Below are positions 1 through 11,200 of a stretch of 38,649 nucleotides of DNA, one piece after another. The translations under genes were made by a program, and so were the position numbers. The stretch is from NCBI GenBank assembly GCA_900660155.1, contig CABFPE010000751.1, positions 165,323-203,971 of the forward strand, in the 5' to 3' direction. Position 1 is the stretch's first letter. Each line of letters opens with the position of its first letter. The stretch is from Hofstenia miamia (lineage: Eukaryota; Xenacoelomorpha; Acoela; Hofsteniidae). The notes below the pieces were generated by a model. That model ran no database searches. It was not told where the DNA came from and saw nothing but the letters and a program-made list of their open reading frames with translations.

Positions 1-6
1 CTACAC

Positions 7-13
<7 letters not shown>

Positions 14-45
<32 letters not shown>
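14..45. repeat. (TA)n microsatellite
   Basis: A run of alternating T and A directly abuts the left inverted end of the element at 46-2215. A second TA run abuts the right end, so the element probably inserted into, or seeded, a TA tract. Confidence 0.95.
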
Positions 46-48
<3 letters not shown>

Positions 49-2215
49 AGCGTCAAAACCCGAAAGAAGTCAGAACGAGTTTTGACAAATTTAGATGTCA
101 ATATGCGTAATGACAAGATATTTTGTTAATACACGTATTGACATCTATTTTACTAAACTTAGTGAACACTATTTATAGTAAAGATGAAGTTAACAAGAAC
201 TAATTAATAAGCATTATACAATAGTTCGGTTCACAAATCAATTTAAAAACATATACAAATGTTGAGATGAATTTAAATGAATTAAAGATTGACAATAATG
301 TAAAAATACAAATTTGTCAATGTTCCCTAAAGATGAGTAAAATAGATATAGATTTTACAGCATAGAGTCATTTGCAAAGATGACTTCGTTGGTATTAATG
401 TCAAAACTACAGTCTGCCTTACATGCAATATTCGATAATTACTCTAGGAAACCCTATTGAAAAAATATCGCCAAGATACATTGATTGCTTTTCAGAATCA
501 GATCCATTTTAGATCCATGCATCTAATGTTCATGGACAAGTTTGTCAATCTATTGGAGATTATCATTTTTTCCGAAATGGACTTGTAAATCCTCTTGTTC
601 AAATTCACAATGTAAATGTAAAAATAATGCAATTCTAATTGTCACAACGGCGCACCCGTTAATGTTAATCAGGGCCTGGATAAAATTGCGTTTATCATTA
701 CCAATTCTGGAAAGTGCTGATGCTCTGAATGCAAATGTTTTTCAGCTTCATCCCAGAGAGTAATTTATTTGTGCAGATGTTGAGAAAGTCGATTATCACT
801 TACATTATTTTCTGAATGGTTTTGTGCTTTAGGCCATAAAGGTTTTATGGTATGAAACCATACACCCACAGATAATAATCCACTGGAGATCTGATTATCT
901 TGGTGGCCATCATAGTTCCATCGGAGCCCCACTGTTTTGAAAAATTACAGATGATATTTTTTGTTACAGCCTTGATTGAGGCAAGACATGTGTAACATGT
1001 TTGCTTAGTTATGCTGATTAAGTATTTCAGTAGAGAAAAATGCCTGCACCTTTTTTCTCTCTTCTAACTAGAGAATTTATCGAAGAGCAGCTGCTGACAA
1101 ATCGCGTCATTTCGAGCTACTGTGAGACTATGATCGCCACCAAGATCACCAGATCTATCTCCAATGGATTGTTATGTTGAGCTGCATTGAAATATTTTGT
1201 CAACCATGTTTTCATGTCACAAAATCTTGATGAACTGAAGGACAAAATCGTTTAGAAAATTGATGTATAAATATAAATGAACTGTGAAACACTTGTATAA
1301 AGATGTCAGATGTAATTCAGAAAAATTGTGGTTTGTTAGATTATTTTGTGGCATGAGCAAATCCCTTTGTGTATTCAATGATGTTTCATTTCATTGCAGT
1401 CAAGCTTTTACTGTGTTGATATTTGTTATACCAAAGGCATGGCTCTATAAAAATTAATGTGCAGACTACAAACAAACCAACAAATAAATGTTAAAATTTT
1501 TTAAACTAAAATGGATTTAACTCAGAGTTTCACACCGGCCAGCCATCCTGCAGGCTTTACACGACGGCTATAGGCAGTATTTTTGCAGGCTTTACCTGCC
1601 GCAATTAAAAGAGAATTAAGTTATTTCGGAAACAAGTAGCCTTCCATAAACCATCTAAATATAATATTTGCCTTTTTATCTTGGGATTTTCTTTTCTTAG
1701 TGGTTATTTCTTAGTGATAATAAACAGTTAGAAATATTTGAAATTTAAGAATGCATTTATGTGCCATTACTTATAAAATACATTATATACTGACAAATTT
1801 TGCATAAAAATGCACCGTGTAGATCAGAAACTTGCAGAAAAAGGTTTGGACAAAATCTCCAATATAGCATCACCTAATTTGTAACAAAATATTGTGGCCC
1901 CTCTAAAATTTGAAGTTAGTTGTGCCCCTGGGCCTGGGTGCACCATGTACAAATTAGTTTGACTAAGTTTTTGTGCATTTGCAAACACTTTTAAATTATT
2001 CAGTTAAATCCATTTTAAGCTACTACATTATCTGTCTAATATTGCATTAAAAATTGCTTTCTTCTTGTTAACTACATCATTATCGTAAATAGTGGTAACT
2101 ACGCGTAGTGCCATATTATTGTCATTACGCATATTGACATTGACAATTGAATTTGTCAGAACGGGTATTGACTAGTCAGATCACGTTCTGAATTATTGGG
2201 AGTCTTAATGCTAAC
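46..2215. mobile_element. 2.2 kb element with terminal inverted repeats, class unknown
   Basis: The two ends mirror each other. The outermost bases TATGTTAGC (43-51) are the reverse complement of 2210-2218. A perfect 21-base inverted match joins 96-116 to 2119-2139, with core CAATATGCGTAATGAC. Between these anchors the ends share TCAGAACG and TGACAAATT blocks but have diverged by indels. TA microsatellites flank both sides, so a TA target duplication is possible but cannot be proved. I found no recognisable transposase inside. The longest open frame (542-763, 73 aa) resembles nothing I know and is probably chance. This is most likely a non-autonomous or decayed DNA transposon. Confidence 0.55.
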
Positions 2216-2216
2216 A

Positions 2217-2233
2217 TATGTATATATATTTAC

Positions 2234-2270
<37 letters not shown>
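2217..2270. repeat. (TA)n microsatellite, interrupted
   Basis: Alternating TA with a short interruption (TTTACATATACA), abutting the right inverted end of the preceding element. An open frame through it, rich in Tyr-Ile repeats, is an artefact of the repeat. Confidence 0.95.
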
Positions 2271-2271
<1 letters not shown>

Positions 2272-5200
2272 GCTTAATAAACAGCTTGATTTGAGGAGAT
2301 TTACGATTTAATTTAATGGATGAAAAAACGTTCGAAACGAATAATAACCATAACACTTTGTTATTGTACATATGTTTGCAATGCCATCTATCGAATACAA
2401 TAGCTGCGTTAAAATTATTATGGAGTTTAATTATATCAATACATACAGTGAATGTATAAATCACATTTGCATTGTTTTAATAATATAATAATGATTTAAC
2501 TCTGCATTAATCTACAGTGCTTTTACTATTTTAACACATTTTAAGTATACTATTTTCCGGTTTATTTTGCAAATTACTAAAATCATAATTCATAACGTTG
2601 GTGCACATTATGCAGAAAATTACTGTTCTGATGGTCTGATGGTACAAAAAAATTGAATTCTTAGGTTAGTGTATATTAGATATATATGGCTGCATGTGAT
2701 ATTTCTTATGTAGTGCAAGCAATGAATTATAGCACAATTTAGTTGTAATGTACGTGTACGACCTGTCAAAAATATGATTTGACTATATTGCGCAGATATT
2801 TATTAGCTACAGTTGAAAAGCTCACATGAATATACATACACATTCAATCGAAAAAAATATGAAAATTATATGCATGCTAAGTTTTTAATTTAATGTTGGT
2901 TTCCTTTTAACATTTATGAATGAAAGCATTGTTTATAATATCAATTGTTAAAATTTTCTAACATTAATTGCTAAGAAAAAGTGTTGTTTTATAGTTTGAA
3001 AGTAATGTTTATGTAGAAATTTATATTTTTGGTAATGTAACTCCCGAAAGGACTATTTTCTTGAGGTAAATTTCTATTTTTGGTTAAGTGTTTGTTAGGC
3101 AATAATGTTTCAACGCTTGCCCTCTAGTGCGACTCATTGATAAATTTACAGATGATATGTGAAAAAAAATTCTGTTGAAATTCGCCTAGAACTTTTATAA
3201 GGATTGACAGATACAATTTCTGAATTCCCATTGATTTGAAAGTACCAATCTCCTAGCCTTTCTAAAATTTATACAATTCCAATCATTAGTCCCAGGAAGC
3301 TGTCTTGGAATTCCACTGGATCAAAGAGATCCTTAATCGGAGATAATATTCTCCACCTGAAAAATGTAAATTAATTTTATCTTGCTTTGTTAAAAAATGT
3401 ATGTTTTAGCATTAACAACATTTAAGTTGTAAATATTAGATGTGAGACTAATAGAAACGACTTCGTTTAATGTCAAATGAATATATACTATTGAAATCTG
3501 ATCTTTCTTAGACTTCAAAAAACTAAAATTAAAAAATTCAAAATAATTCTCTTAATAAAGTCTATTTTATGCGATTATTTCTATTAGAATAACAACTGAT
3601 AACTTAATTTTCATTGCACCATGGCTTTTCAAATATCTTTCGTTCTGCAAAATGTTATACAAAATAACACTTAATTTTCCCTTTTCAAATAGTAATCTAA
3701 TAACTTATGAATGAAAAACTAATTGTGTAAAAGTAAAGGATCTCTTAAGCCTTTTACTGTATCCATTATATCAGTAACACTAAATGATCAAAGCTTTCAA
3801 TTCATGTAATCGCATTATAAATGAATATTTGAGCTACTCAGTGAAAGCTAAGTGAAAATTAATGATTCAAATAGGATTGATGATGTTCAACTTTGAATTG
3901 ACGATGGTCCTCACATTGGATAAAATTAGTCTCTGACTACACACTTTCCATCATGTTTTGTTTTCTTCAGTTACAATCCACTATGCGTTCTTGAAAGTCT
4001 AAGTAGTAATTTAATTGTTGGCTTCAATGCATACATTAAATGACAGACTTTTTTATCTATTTAAAATTTGATGTTTAACACTAGAATTACGGGTATTCCT
4101 TTTGGAATCATATGAACAAAACCACCTTATTTAAAAAAATAATATGGAATATAATAGAATAGAATAATCAGCAAAATATTAAAATATAGCATCTAATTTA
4201 GCTTAGATAAGTCCCAATTCAAATAATACTCTGTTTGGAGTGAAAAAAAATTTCCGTCACTGGAGTAAGTAAATATTAATTTATTAATTGTTGTACATTA
4301 TGTTTTATGCAATATTTTTTTTGTAATGACAAATTTTTTTTTGATGTCGGAGCTGAAGGGCAGGTCAAAGTGCAGATTAGTTCTATCGATACAAAATGAC
4401 TGTAGAATTCGGATAAGTCACTGCACTTCTGAACTACCTCTTTATATGATTTGCATTTTTGTAAATTTTGTGATTTAGCAGGCTTCTATGAACTAATGAT
4501 AAAATCATTGACATCATTTCTATAAATGATAAAATTTCTCTATTTATGATTGAATGCAGAACTAAAGAACTTTAAGTAAAAAAAATACTTTAAGCAAAGC
4601 AAGGCAATAACTCATGAGAATAAAAATTTTACATTAATTGTAAAATATGCTGTTTTCATAAATATATTACTATGGATTGTGTTTTGTCTGTCGGTCTAGA
4701 CAATTAAGCTAGTTAAGCGAGGCTTGCTCTTTCTAATTTTTAGCTTCAATGTATGTTTCAAATGTTGTTTAGAAAAGGTCAAGTTGCTCGCAAACTGTTC
4801 ATTACGGTCAATAGAGCAATTTCGATTTTGTTTATTCTGTAACAAACTGGTCTAGAAGAATGGTTTCTTATTAGGAGAATAAACAATTTTCAATGTGCAC
4901 TAATCTGTTTGACACAGGAGTGTATAAGATGGTGTTAAAAATAATAAAGATATTGAAAATGCACAGTCCCTACCTGCAAATCGTTAAAAATTTAATTAAT
5001 CAAGCATTACGTCCCCGGGGCTAAGTGTCATTTGTAAATCTTTGAATTCGCATCTTTAGCCCCATTATAAATATTTCTCGGAGTTTATTTTAAAGTTTAT
5101 ATTGGCGAACGTCCGCAAGAATAACATTGTTTATTGGAAACCGACAAAATATGACTGCGGTGTCATATTGCAACCCGTCTATTTGTTATTAACCTGATCG

Positions 5201-5570
5201 TGTTTACATCTCGATAAGAGTGTTTTTATATACTATTAGTTATTCAATACTGAGATATCAATATTCCTCATTTTTCTCACATTTAATTTCTAATCCTAAT
5301 TTTTTAAAAAATGTAATATATTACATATTCGCTGCATATTCAATTGTTAAGAATATTTTACTTTCAATATCAAAACAATCATGTTTTAAATAATCCCATT
5401 TCGTTCACTATATTTCATTGACATCATTCATGAAATAAATTAGCAATTCTCATTCATATAGCCAAATGGTTTAAAGCGTTTAAATAACATTTTTCACCCT
5501 TTAACATAGTCTTACATTCCAAATAGCTGATGTAGAATAAAAACCCATATTCATTTAAAATTCAAGGAAA
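2271..5570. other. Anonymous AT-rich DNA, no gene seen
   Basis: No open frame of useful length or recognisable protein similarity is visible on either strand, and no clear inverted or tandem repeat. A short GC-richer patch at about 5010-5170 stands out by composition only. Confidence 0.6.
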
Positions 5571-5578
5571 ATTGGTAA

Positions 5579-5603
5579 TGTATTATTATTATTATTATTA
5601 TTT
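5579..5603. repeat. (TTA)n microsatellite
   Basis: About eight tandem TTA/ATT units lie at the low-coordinate side of a decayed minus-strand LINE. Short tandem repeats are a common tail of CR1/L2-type elements, so this could mark that element's 3' end. That is inference. Confidence 0.8.
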
Positions 5604-6049
5604 ATTAACTAATAACAACTAAATCTGCATGTTTAGACAAAAACGTTGCCGCAAATGAATCCAGATTAGGCATGGATCAAATCTGCACTAAGGTTGCTTC
5701 CCAGTGCCCATGAACTTTAGCTCAGATCTAATTCTTGTTATCATATCATTTAACTCAACACTAACTATTGCTAAGTTAGAACTTCTGTTTTTCAGTTAAT
5801 TAAATTAATTCCATTATCGCATTTAATAAGTTTAAAATCATCCTTGAAAAAATTACAATCAGTTATCATGTGTATATCGTTTACAGATATATATACTGAA
5901 ACTGAAAATGAGGAGACCTAGTGTTTTTCCATTGTAACATCAACACTAATAGGTGGCCAATCTGAAAAAACATCGTTTACCTTTACTCTCTGATATCTAT
6001 GCTTCAAATAAATACTTATCAAATTTCTGCTCTTATAACAAAATTACAT

Positions 6050-7100
6050 ATAGGCAAATTTTTTTATTAATAACCTATTATAATAGAATCAACAGCTTTA
6101 GAAAGATCTAAGCAAGCAATTTATTTGCGTCCTCGTAATAATGTCGAATTTTCTGTGGCTCTTAAAAGTAGATGAAAAAACTTTTTTTCGAAATTCAAGT
6201 TGAGTATTTAGTAATAGGATGTAGTTCTTTAGGTGTTCCGGTATTTAATCGTTCAGTAATCTCTCGAATACTTTGCTTATTTTGGATGTGATTGAAATTA
6301 GTTGATAATTGATCGCAAATAATGGATCGTTTTTCTTAAAAATGGGAGTAACATGAACAAGTTTCAAATAATGCGGAATGCAATTATTTTTAATGCATTA
6401 GTTAAATATATAATTTTGGCGATTGGCAATTATATCTGCAGTGATTTTAAGTTCCCGTGAAAGAATTCTGGAAAGCCCCTACTCGATTTGTTCCTCTTAA
6501 GCTTATGAATTAGTTTTAAATTTTCAAAAATTGTTAAAGAACGGAAACAGAATTCGGGTTAGAAAAATTAGCAGATTTTTTCATACTTTACTATTGAACG
6601 ATTGTATTATCCTAAATTTATGAAAATCTGATTTAATTCGTTTGAAATTTAATAGGTATTTAAGCATTTTTCCATTTTTATTGTTGATAGCACCAATACA
6701 GTTTGATTTAGATTTCTTACTATTAGTGATCTCATGAATTAGCTTCCACTTTAAGTTTTGATTTGGTAGCAGAGCATGTTTATTTCTAATGAATTTGTTG
6801 TATGCCTTGCGATTTCAATGTTTTTCTAGCTTTTTTATATGCAATAAACATTCTATGAGTCTTAGAAATTTTCAATATTCAATATGTATTTTTGGAATTA
6901 GATTTAATCATAATTTTCTATGTGGGCAACATTTATTGAGATAAAACTAAAAAATATTTCAAAAAATGTATGGGTACTGTAGTTGAATCTGGGGTAGTAC
7001 ACACAGTAAACAAAATTTCTGAAGAGTGTGCCGATTTAAAATTGTTTATATTATCAGTAGTATTTTAACGGCTTTCACGCACTTCGTGGCATAATTTGAA
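6050..7100 (-). pseudogene. Decayed LINE reverse transcriptase relic
   Basis: Minus-strand translation with several frameshifts and stops gives the N-terminal half of a non-LTR reverse transcriptase. Around 6450-6540 comes a block ending in RNKSSRG, corresponding to the family's NKSxGxDGI motif. It is followed by a linker ending CIKNNCIPHYLK and by VTPIFKKNDP with NYQLISITSKISKVFERLL (about 6230-6370), the family's P-x-F-K-K-GD and NYRPIS-x-T-x-x-SKxxERL motifs. Degenerate LDLSKAFD-like sequence lies near 6070-6110. The catalytic Y/F-ADD box is not visible. The stretch 6560-7100 may hold the region between endonuclease and RT but I cannot align it securely. The relic is certainly dead. It looks older than the two LINE copies to its right. 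Confidence 0.6.
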
Positions 7101-7686
7101 GATGATTCAGATTTAGAATACTCAATAGATGTAACGCAGTGGGATTCGGCTGAACAAAAGTTATAAGATGCATTATTTGTTTGATCAAGTACAATGTAGT
7201 TAATAGACTTAGAATAGAATTTTGAAGATCCTAGATGTAGCTAATCTCCCTAAAATCTCAAAGAAAGCAAAAAGCCTCATTCTATTGTGTTATTATATTA
7301 ATAATAATATATAATCGAGTATTCTATTAAGGAGTGAAAAATTTGAATCAATGCAATATCTGATGAGCTATGTTAAATGAAGTAATACAAATTGCAATAT
7401 CAAAAAACTGAATGATGTGCAACATAATTTAACACTAATAATTCCAGAAAAAATAGGAAATATGAAGAAAACACATTTCAACAAATGATATAAAAAATTT
7501 ACCGATTTAAATTTCAATAAATGATGTCTGATGAAGTGAAAGTAATAAATTTCTGGAACTAAGTGCTATGACTAGAAATACTATTTCAAGGCAATTTGCT
7601 ACTATATGTACATAGCGACTATTACAAAATAAATATGTTTATATTTGGTGAATAATACAAGTAATTAAGATAAAATATATTTCTTA
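7100..7686. other. Anonymous AT-rich DNA between LINE relics
   Basis: No coding similarity is recognised. A CTGATGA string near 7527 was considered as a hammerhead ribozyme core and dismissed. Confidence 0.5.
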
Positions 7687-8060
7687 ATGGAATTTACTTC
7701 CACATCCAAATTGCGACTGCGTAGAACACAAAACTACGAAATTGTTCTTTGCCTTAGAAGTCTGAACAGTTGCGCGAGAGAGTTAGATCACATTTGCAAT
7801 TCACTAACGTGGGTCAAGTCGTCTTTTTGTATCAAAAAAGTGCATAGCGTAATATTAGAATCAAGTGCTATATAAAAGTATAAATTTACAAAAAGAATTA
7901 TGAAGAAGTGTTATATCAATTACTGTATAGATCTATGGAACAAATTATCACCCGAAATTAAAGAAGAAACTAATTTTAAAGAATTTAAGAAAAAAAATTA
8001 AATTAGAACTATCACTAAAGAAAAAAACGTATTTGGATATTCAAAGAATAAAGTCTGTAA
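7687..8060 (+). pseudogene. LINE reverse transcriptase C-terminal fragment
   Basis: Plus-strand translation ends with CIDLWNKLSPEIKEETNFKE and FKKKIK at about 7920-8003. This is the W-N-x-L-P-x-x-I-x-x-x-x-x-x-x-F-K-x-x-L-K signature at the end of CR1/L2-type ORF2 proteins. A preceding 62-codon open frame (7687-7875) contains RRTQNYEIVL, which resembles the usual R-T-R-x-x-Y segment shortly before it. A stop separates the two and a frameshift occurs in the lysine run near 8000. Orientation is opposite to the adjacent LINE at 8143-10950, so this is a separate insertion, now only a fragment. Confidence 0.55.
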
Positions 8061-8142
8061 CTAAGTAATATCAATTTATGGAAAACAATTTACTTTAAAC
8101 TTCAATAAGTATATTTATGCTTTCTTCATTATTATTAAAATT

Positions 8143-9339
8143 AATATTATTCAGTTGTTGCATTAAATGGGCTATAGTTCTTACTGATTAAATAAGTACC
8201 ATCTGCATATTGGTATAGTTCGCATTCATTTTTATCTTTAAAGTTTGCTATATAATTCACAAAGTGTAAAAACTATAGGACACAAAAAGATTTCCTGAGT
8301 GTATTATATAATCTGAGCATACATTACCTAGTTCATGTATGTCACTATCGTCGGCATTTGATAAAGCAAACTTGCGCGCTTTTAATTTTACTTTGCGGTA
8401 CTTAATTGGTGCTGCTTTATTAACTGCATTGCAAATTTCTTTTGAAATATAATTAATCATGCAAGATCCAGATTTTAATGTGTATATATAGTTGAACGAT
8501 ATGTTTTTCAAAAGGGTTTCCATTATTTCGTCTGAATAATTTTGATAATCTCTTGCATAAATTATTTTAAATATATTGACTTTGGTAGTTATATTACTTA
8601 TATATGTGCAAAGAGCATGGTCACTGAATGATTCAAACATTAAGGATTTAAAAACTAACTCGGAATTTGTTAGGAAGTAATCAATTAAATTGTTATGTCG
8701 TGTAGGACAGTCAGTATTTACACAATGAAAATCGTATATTGTACAAAATTCTTTTAACGATTTTTGCTCAAGATTATTAATATAATTTATATTAAAGTCA
8801 CCGAATATATTTATAGAATAGTAGAGATCACTTATTTCGGATATTTCATTTGCCTTAAACTTTAAATAGTCAATATGATAATTCTTATTGGGATTGTATG
8901 TGATATTAATCAGTTCTTTATGGCATTTATTTTCAAATGATATAATTTCTATCCAGATTGATTCAAATATATCGTGTTTTAATTCATATTCTAATTTACG
9001 TACCGGTTTTAAATATTTGGGAGCTAAAATCATGAGCCCGCCACATTTACCTAATCGGTTTTTTATGAAAATGTCACAATAATGTCGGTCAGGATTAAAC
9101 AAATTAGGATCAGTGTTATGTTGTAACGAAGTTTCGGTAATTAAGCATATTGCGTTTTGTTCTATCTTATTTATTAAGTTTAGAAAATCATTTCTGTTTG
9201 AATTGAGACTTCTAGCATTGAGATAAACAAATTTATAGTTATTACAGTAGTTTTTCAGTTTATTTTCTATTTGCGATTCTTCTAGAATTGGTCCTGGGTT
9301 GAGTTTAATATCTCCTGAAAGAAGTAATCTTATATGGAA
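8143..9339 (-). pseudogene. LINE ORF2: 2A-like peptide, endonuclease and residual RT
   Basis: The frame is open from just after a TAA at 9340-9342 to 8257. It starts with RLLLSGDIKLNPGP (9289-9330), a 2A-like sequence, then FVYLNARSLNSNRNDF and ICLITETSL. Further on are GGLMILAPK, IWIEI, ITYNPNKN, FGDFNINY and SDHALCTYIS, which are the endonuclease/exonuclease/phosphatase landmarks including the catalytic GDFN and SDH residues. The family's target-site nicking role follows from these. After the endonuclease the linker (KYRKVKLKARKFA) joins HSGNLFV, a remnant of the SGVPQGS motif, meaning most of the RT is deleted. After a frameshift at about 8260-8275 the sequence FVNYIANFKDKNECELYQYADGTYL continues to a stop at 8143. 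The catalytic YADD reads YADG, so RT activity is lost. Confidence 0.85.
9289..9327 (-). other. 2A-like peptide coding sequence at ORF2 N-terminus
   Basis: Minus-strand codons read LLLSGDIKLNPGP. The family consensus for 2A ribosome-skipping peptides is D-V/I-E-x-N-P-G-P. Here the glutamate is lysine, while the hydrophobic run, SGD and NPGP are kept. 2A-like peptides at ORF2 N-termini are known in endonuclease-type LINEs. The substitution may have abolished activity in this decayed copy. Confidence 0.7.
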
Positions 9340-9837
9340 TTAAAATAGTTATTAAGGTGATTAAGAAGAAGGGTCCTGAATTTAACTGTATATGCATAAT
9401 ATACAAGTATATGTTAAATGGGGATGTTTTGAAGCATGTGGATGTGGATTTATATAATATAGAGGTACATTTTGTAATATTACATAGATAACTAAATAAT
9501 ATATAATAAAATTTACCTTTTTTCTGTACATGTTCATGATAATTCAGTTGAAGGAGTCGTCGGAAGAAGAGTTCGACGATTTGAAGAATTGGCAGCTTTT
9601 AGATAGGTGACACTTGGAATTCGAAATGAAGAGTGAGAAATTAGGCGAGGTTGAAGGAATCCTTTTAAGACGAAAGTGATATGAGCAATTGCTTGACGAG
9701 ATAAGTGGACTCCATCACGGGCAAAGAGGTTGGAGTTTATACTTCGTTGTGAATTCAGAAAGCTTTTGAAGACTGGAATAACATTGAATTTATTAGTAGA
9801 GAGACGTGATAAGGCTTCATTAAATCTAGTGATTACA

Positions 9838-10021
9838 NATTTCGTCTGAATAATTTTGATAATCTCTTGCATAAATTATTTTAAATATATTGACTTTGGT
9901 AGTTATATTACTTATATATGTGNTACTTCGTTGTGAATTCAGAAAGCTTTTGAAGACTGGAATAACATTGAATTTATTAGTAGAGAGACGTGATAAGGCT
10001 TCATTAAATCTAGTGATTACA
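9838..10021. other. Assembly artefact: pasted-in LINE fragment and duplicated flank
   Basis: A lone N at 9838 is followed by 84 bases (9839-9922) identical to 8525-8608, another N at 9923, then 98 bases (9924-10021) repeating 9740-9837. This is the signature of wrongly joined contig ends, not a natural duplication. Confidence 0.9.
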
Positions 10022-10346
10022 TGATTCTTCTGTAGAGCAGAATCTTTAGAGACTGGAGTAATTTCTAGGACATAGATGAACCGGGGAGTGAATTTTCGAT
10101 GGATTAAAGATACAAGATGATTGATGTTCTGTTGAAATTGTTTGATGTCGGTAGATTTGATTGCATCAATTAGGCCTGTATTTATGAACACGGAGTTGAT
10201 GTGCGTTGTAGGATAATTCTGGATCTTCTGAGAGAGTTGATGGGAGTTGTGACCAGGATATGAGTGAATTGTTGTTGTTTGATTTGAAAAAAGATTGTGA
10301 GGACGGACATACTTCAAGATACTGCTTCTAATGATTGGAGAGGTAG

Positions 10347-10558
10347 NGTTGTAACGAAGTTTCGGTAATTAAGCATATTGCGTTTTGTTCTATCTTATTT
10401 ATTAAGTTTAGAAAATCATTTCTGTTTGAATTGAGACTTCTAGCATTGAGATAAACAAATTTATAGTTATTACAGTAGTTTNGTTGTTGTTTGATTTGAA
10501 AAAAGATTGTGAGGACGGACATACTTCAAGATACTGCTTCTAATGATTGGAGAGGTAG
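10347..10558. other. Assembly artefact: second pasted-in LINE fragment
   Basis: N at 10347, then 134 bases (10348-10481) matching 9120-9253, then N at 10482, then 76 bases (10483-10558) repeating 10271-10346. It has the same structure as the artefact at 9838-10021. Removing both restores a simpler ORF1. Confidence 0.9.
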
Positions 10559-10989
10559 TTCCGGGCTTGATAGATTTTACAGATAAACGAGGCTTGATTT
10601 TCTGGATGATATCGACTGAAAGATTCATATCGATGAGGAGAAGGTGAAGGCGATCTGGAGTTTCTTACATTAAGAGGAGTATATGATGGTTTTTCTTCTG
10701 AGAATGGTGAATGCGTAGGACTATTGGCAGAGGCTGATGTAGAACTGAGAGAGTTTTTGAAAAGGAGCAGGAGAGCTTCAGCGGCATTTTCTTTATTAAG
10801 ACGAGAGAAGAGTTGATGAAGTGGCGTTTTCTTTTTATCTTTGATAAAAGTAGTTGCCGCATCCAGGTACGTAGCACCAGCAAAGACGTTCGAAATGATC
10901 GCTTCACTGAGCGAAAGCGAGACCCGACCGTCTCCGGTAAGATCTGACATTTATAAAAATATTCTCAATAATTTTTTTAAATTACTTGA

Positions 10990-11200
10990 TCTTGACGTCT
11001 GATGTAATATTTTTGTTCAAAATTGCTGAAAAGAATACAAAATCATTATGCGGTTATGCTTCAAAATTATACGGTTTAGCAAAAATTCACAAACCAGAAT
11101 GTCAATTGCGACCGATTGCCAGCTCATGTAGAAGTATTAACAAAAAATTATCTGAAACCCTAAACAAAATGCTAAGTTTATTACCTGAAGCAAATATCTT
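10990..11200 (+). pseudogene. Penelope-like element reverse transcriptase, 5' portion
   Basis: The plus-strand frame gives KLYGLAKIHKPECQLRPIAS followed by a conserved-looking helix (INKKLSETLNKMLSLLP). L-Y-G-L-P-K-I-H-K-P-x-x-P-L-R-P-I-V-S is the hallmark of Penelope-like RTs. The first proline is alanine and the V of RPIVS is alanine. The match ends by about 11200, where a minus-strand LINE begins, and the RT resumes at about 13893. No upstream Penelope domain is recognisable to the left, where LINE ORF1 starts on the other strand, so this copy is probably truncated at its 5' end. Confidence 0.75.

Larger units (their letters stand above)
8143..10950 (-). mobile_element. CR1/L2-type LINE with ORF1 esterase and ORF2 endonuclease, internally deleted
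   Basis: On the minus strand the order is ORF1 (10950 to 9534), a short spacer, then ORF2 (9339 to 8143). ORF1 has a low-complexity Ser/Pro region and an SGNH-esterase-like domain. ORF2 begins with a 2A-like peptide and an apurinic-type endonuclease. This arrangement is that of CR1-clade LINEs. The reverse transcriptase is almost wholly deleted: the endonuclease linker runs into a remnant of the palm motif. The copy is disturbed by assembly artefacts at 9838-10558. The ORF1 start borders the beginning of the Penelope-like element on the opposite strand. Confidence 0.85.
9534..10950 (-). pseudogene. LINE ORF1 with SGNH-esterase-like domain
   Basis: Starting at MSDLTGDGRVSLSLSEAIIS (10950), the first frame contains an alanine/leucine helix region (about residues 15-75) and a Ser/Pro/Arg-rich linker (about 70-115). 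Near 10555 the reading shifts into a second frame that runs to a stop at 9534. That frame includes SYPGHNSHQL, a VFINTGLIDA segment at the place of the SGNH block with GxND, and FARDGVHLSRQAIAHI, which has the D-x-x-H of SGNH hydrolases. Such esterase domains are characteristic of CR1/L2-type ORF1 proteins, where they are thought to aid membrane or RNP handling. The reading frame is broken up by artificial duplications at 9838-10021 and 10347-10558, so the frameshift may be either real decay or assembly error. Confidence 0.75.

Noticed and set aside
542..763. 73-codon frame inside the first inverted-repeat element as a transposase piece
   Set aside because: No transposase motif is recognised in it and neighbouring frames do not extend it.
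2156..2464. 102-codon minus-strand open frame rich in Tyr-Ile
   Set aside because: It is translated from the TA microsatellite and its flanks and has no recognisable domain.
7520..7560. CTGATGAAGTGAAAG as a hammerhead ribozyme core, expected in some Penelope-like elements
   Set aside because: There is no room for stem II between the two core boxes and no pairing arms for stems I and III.
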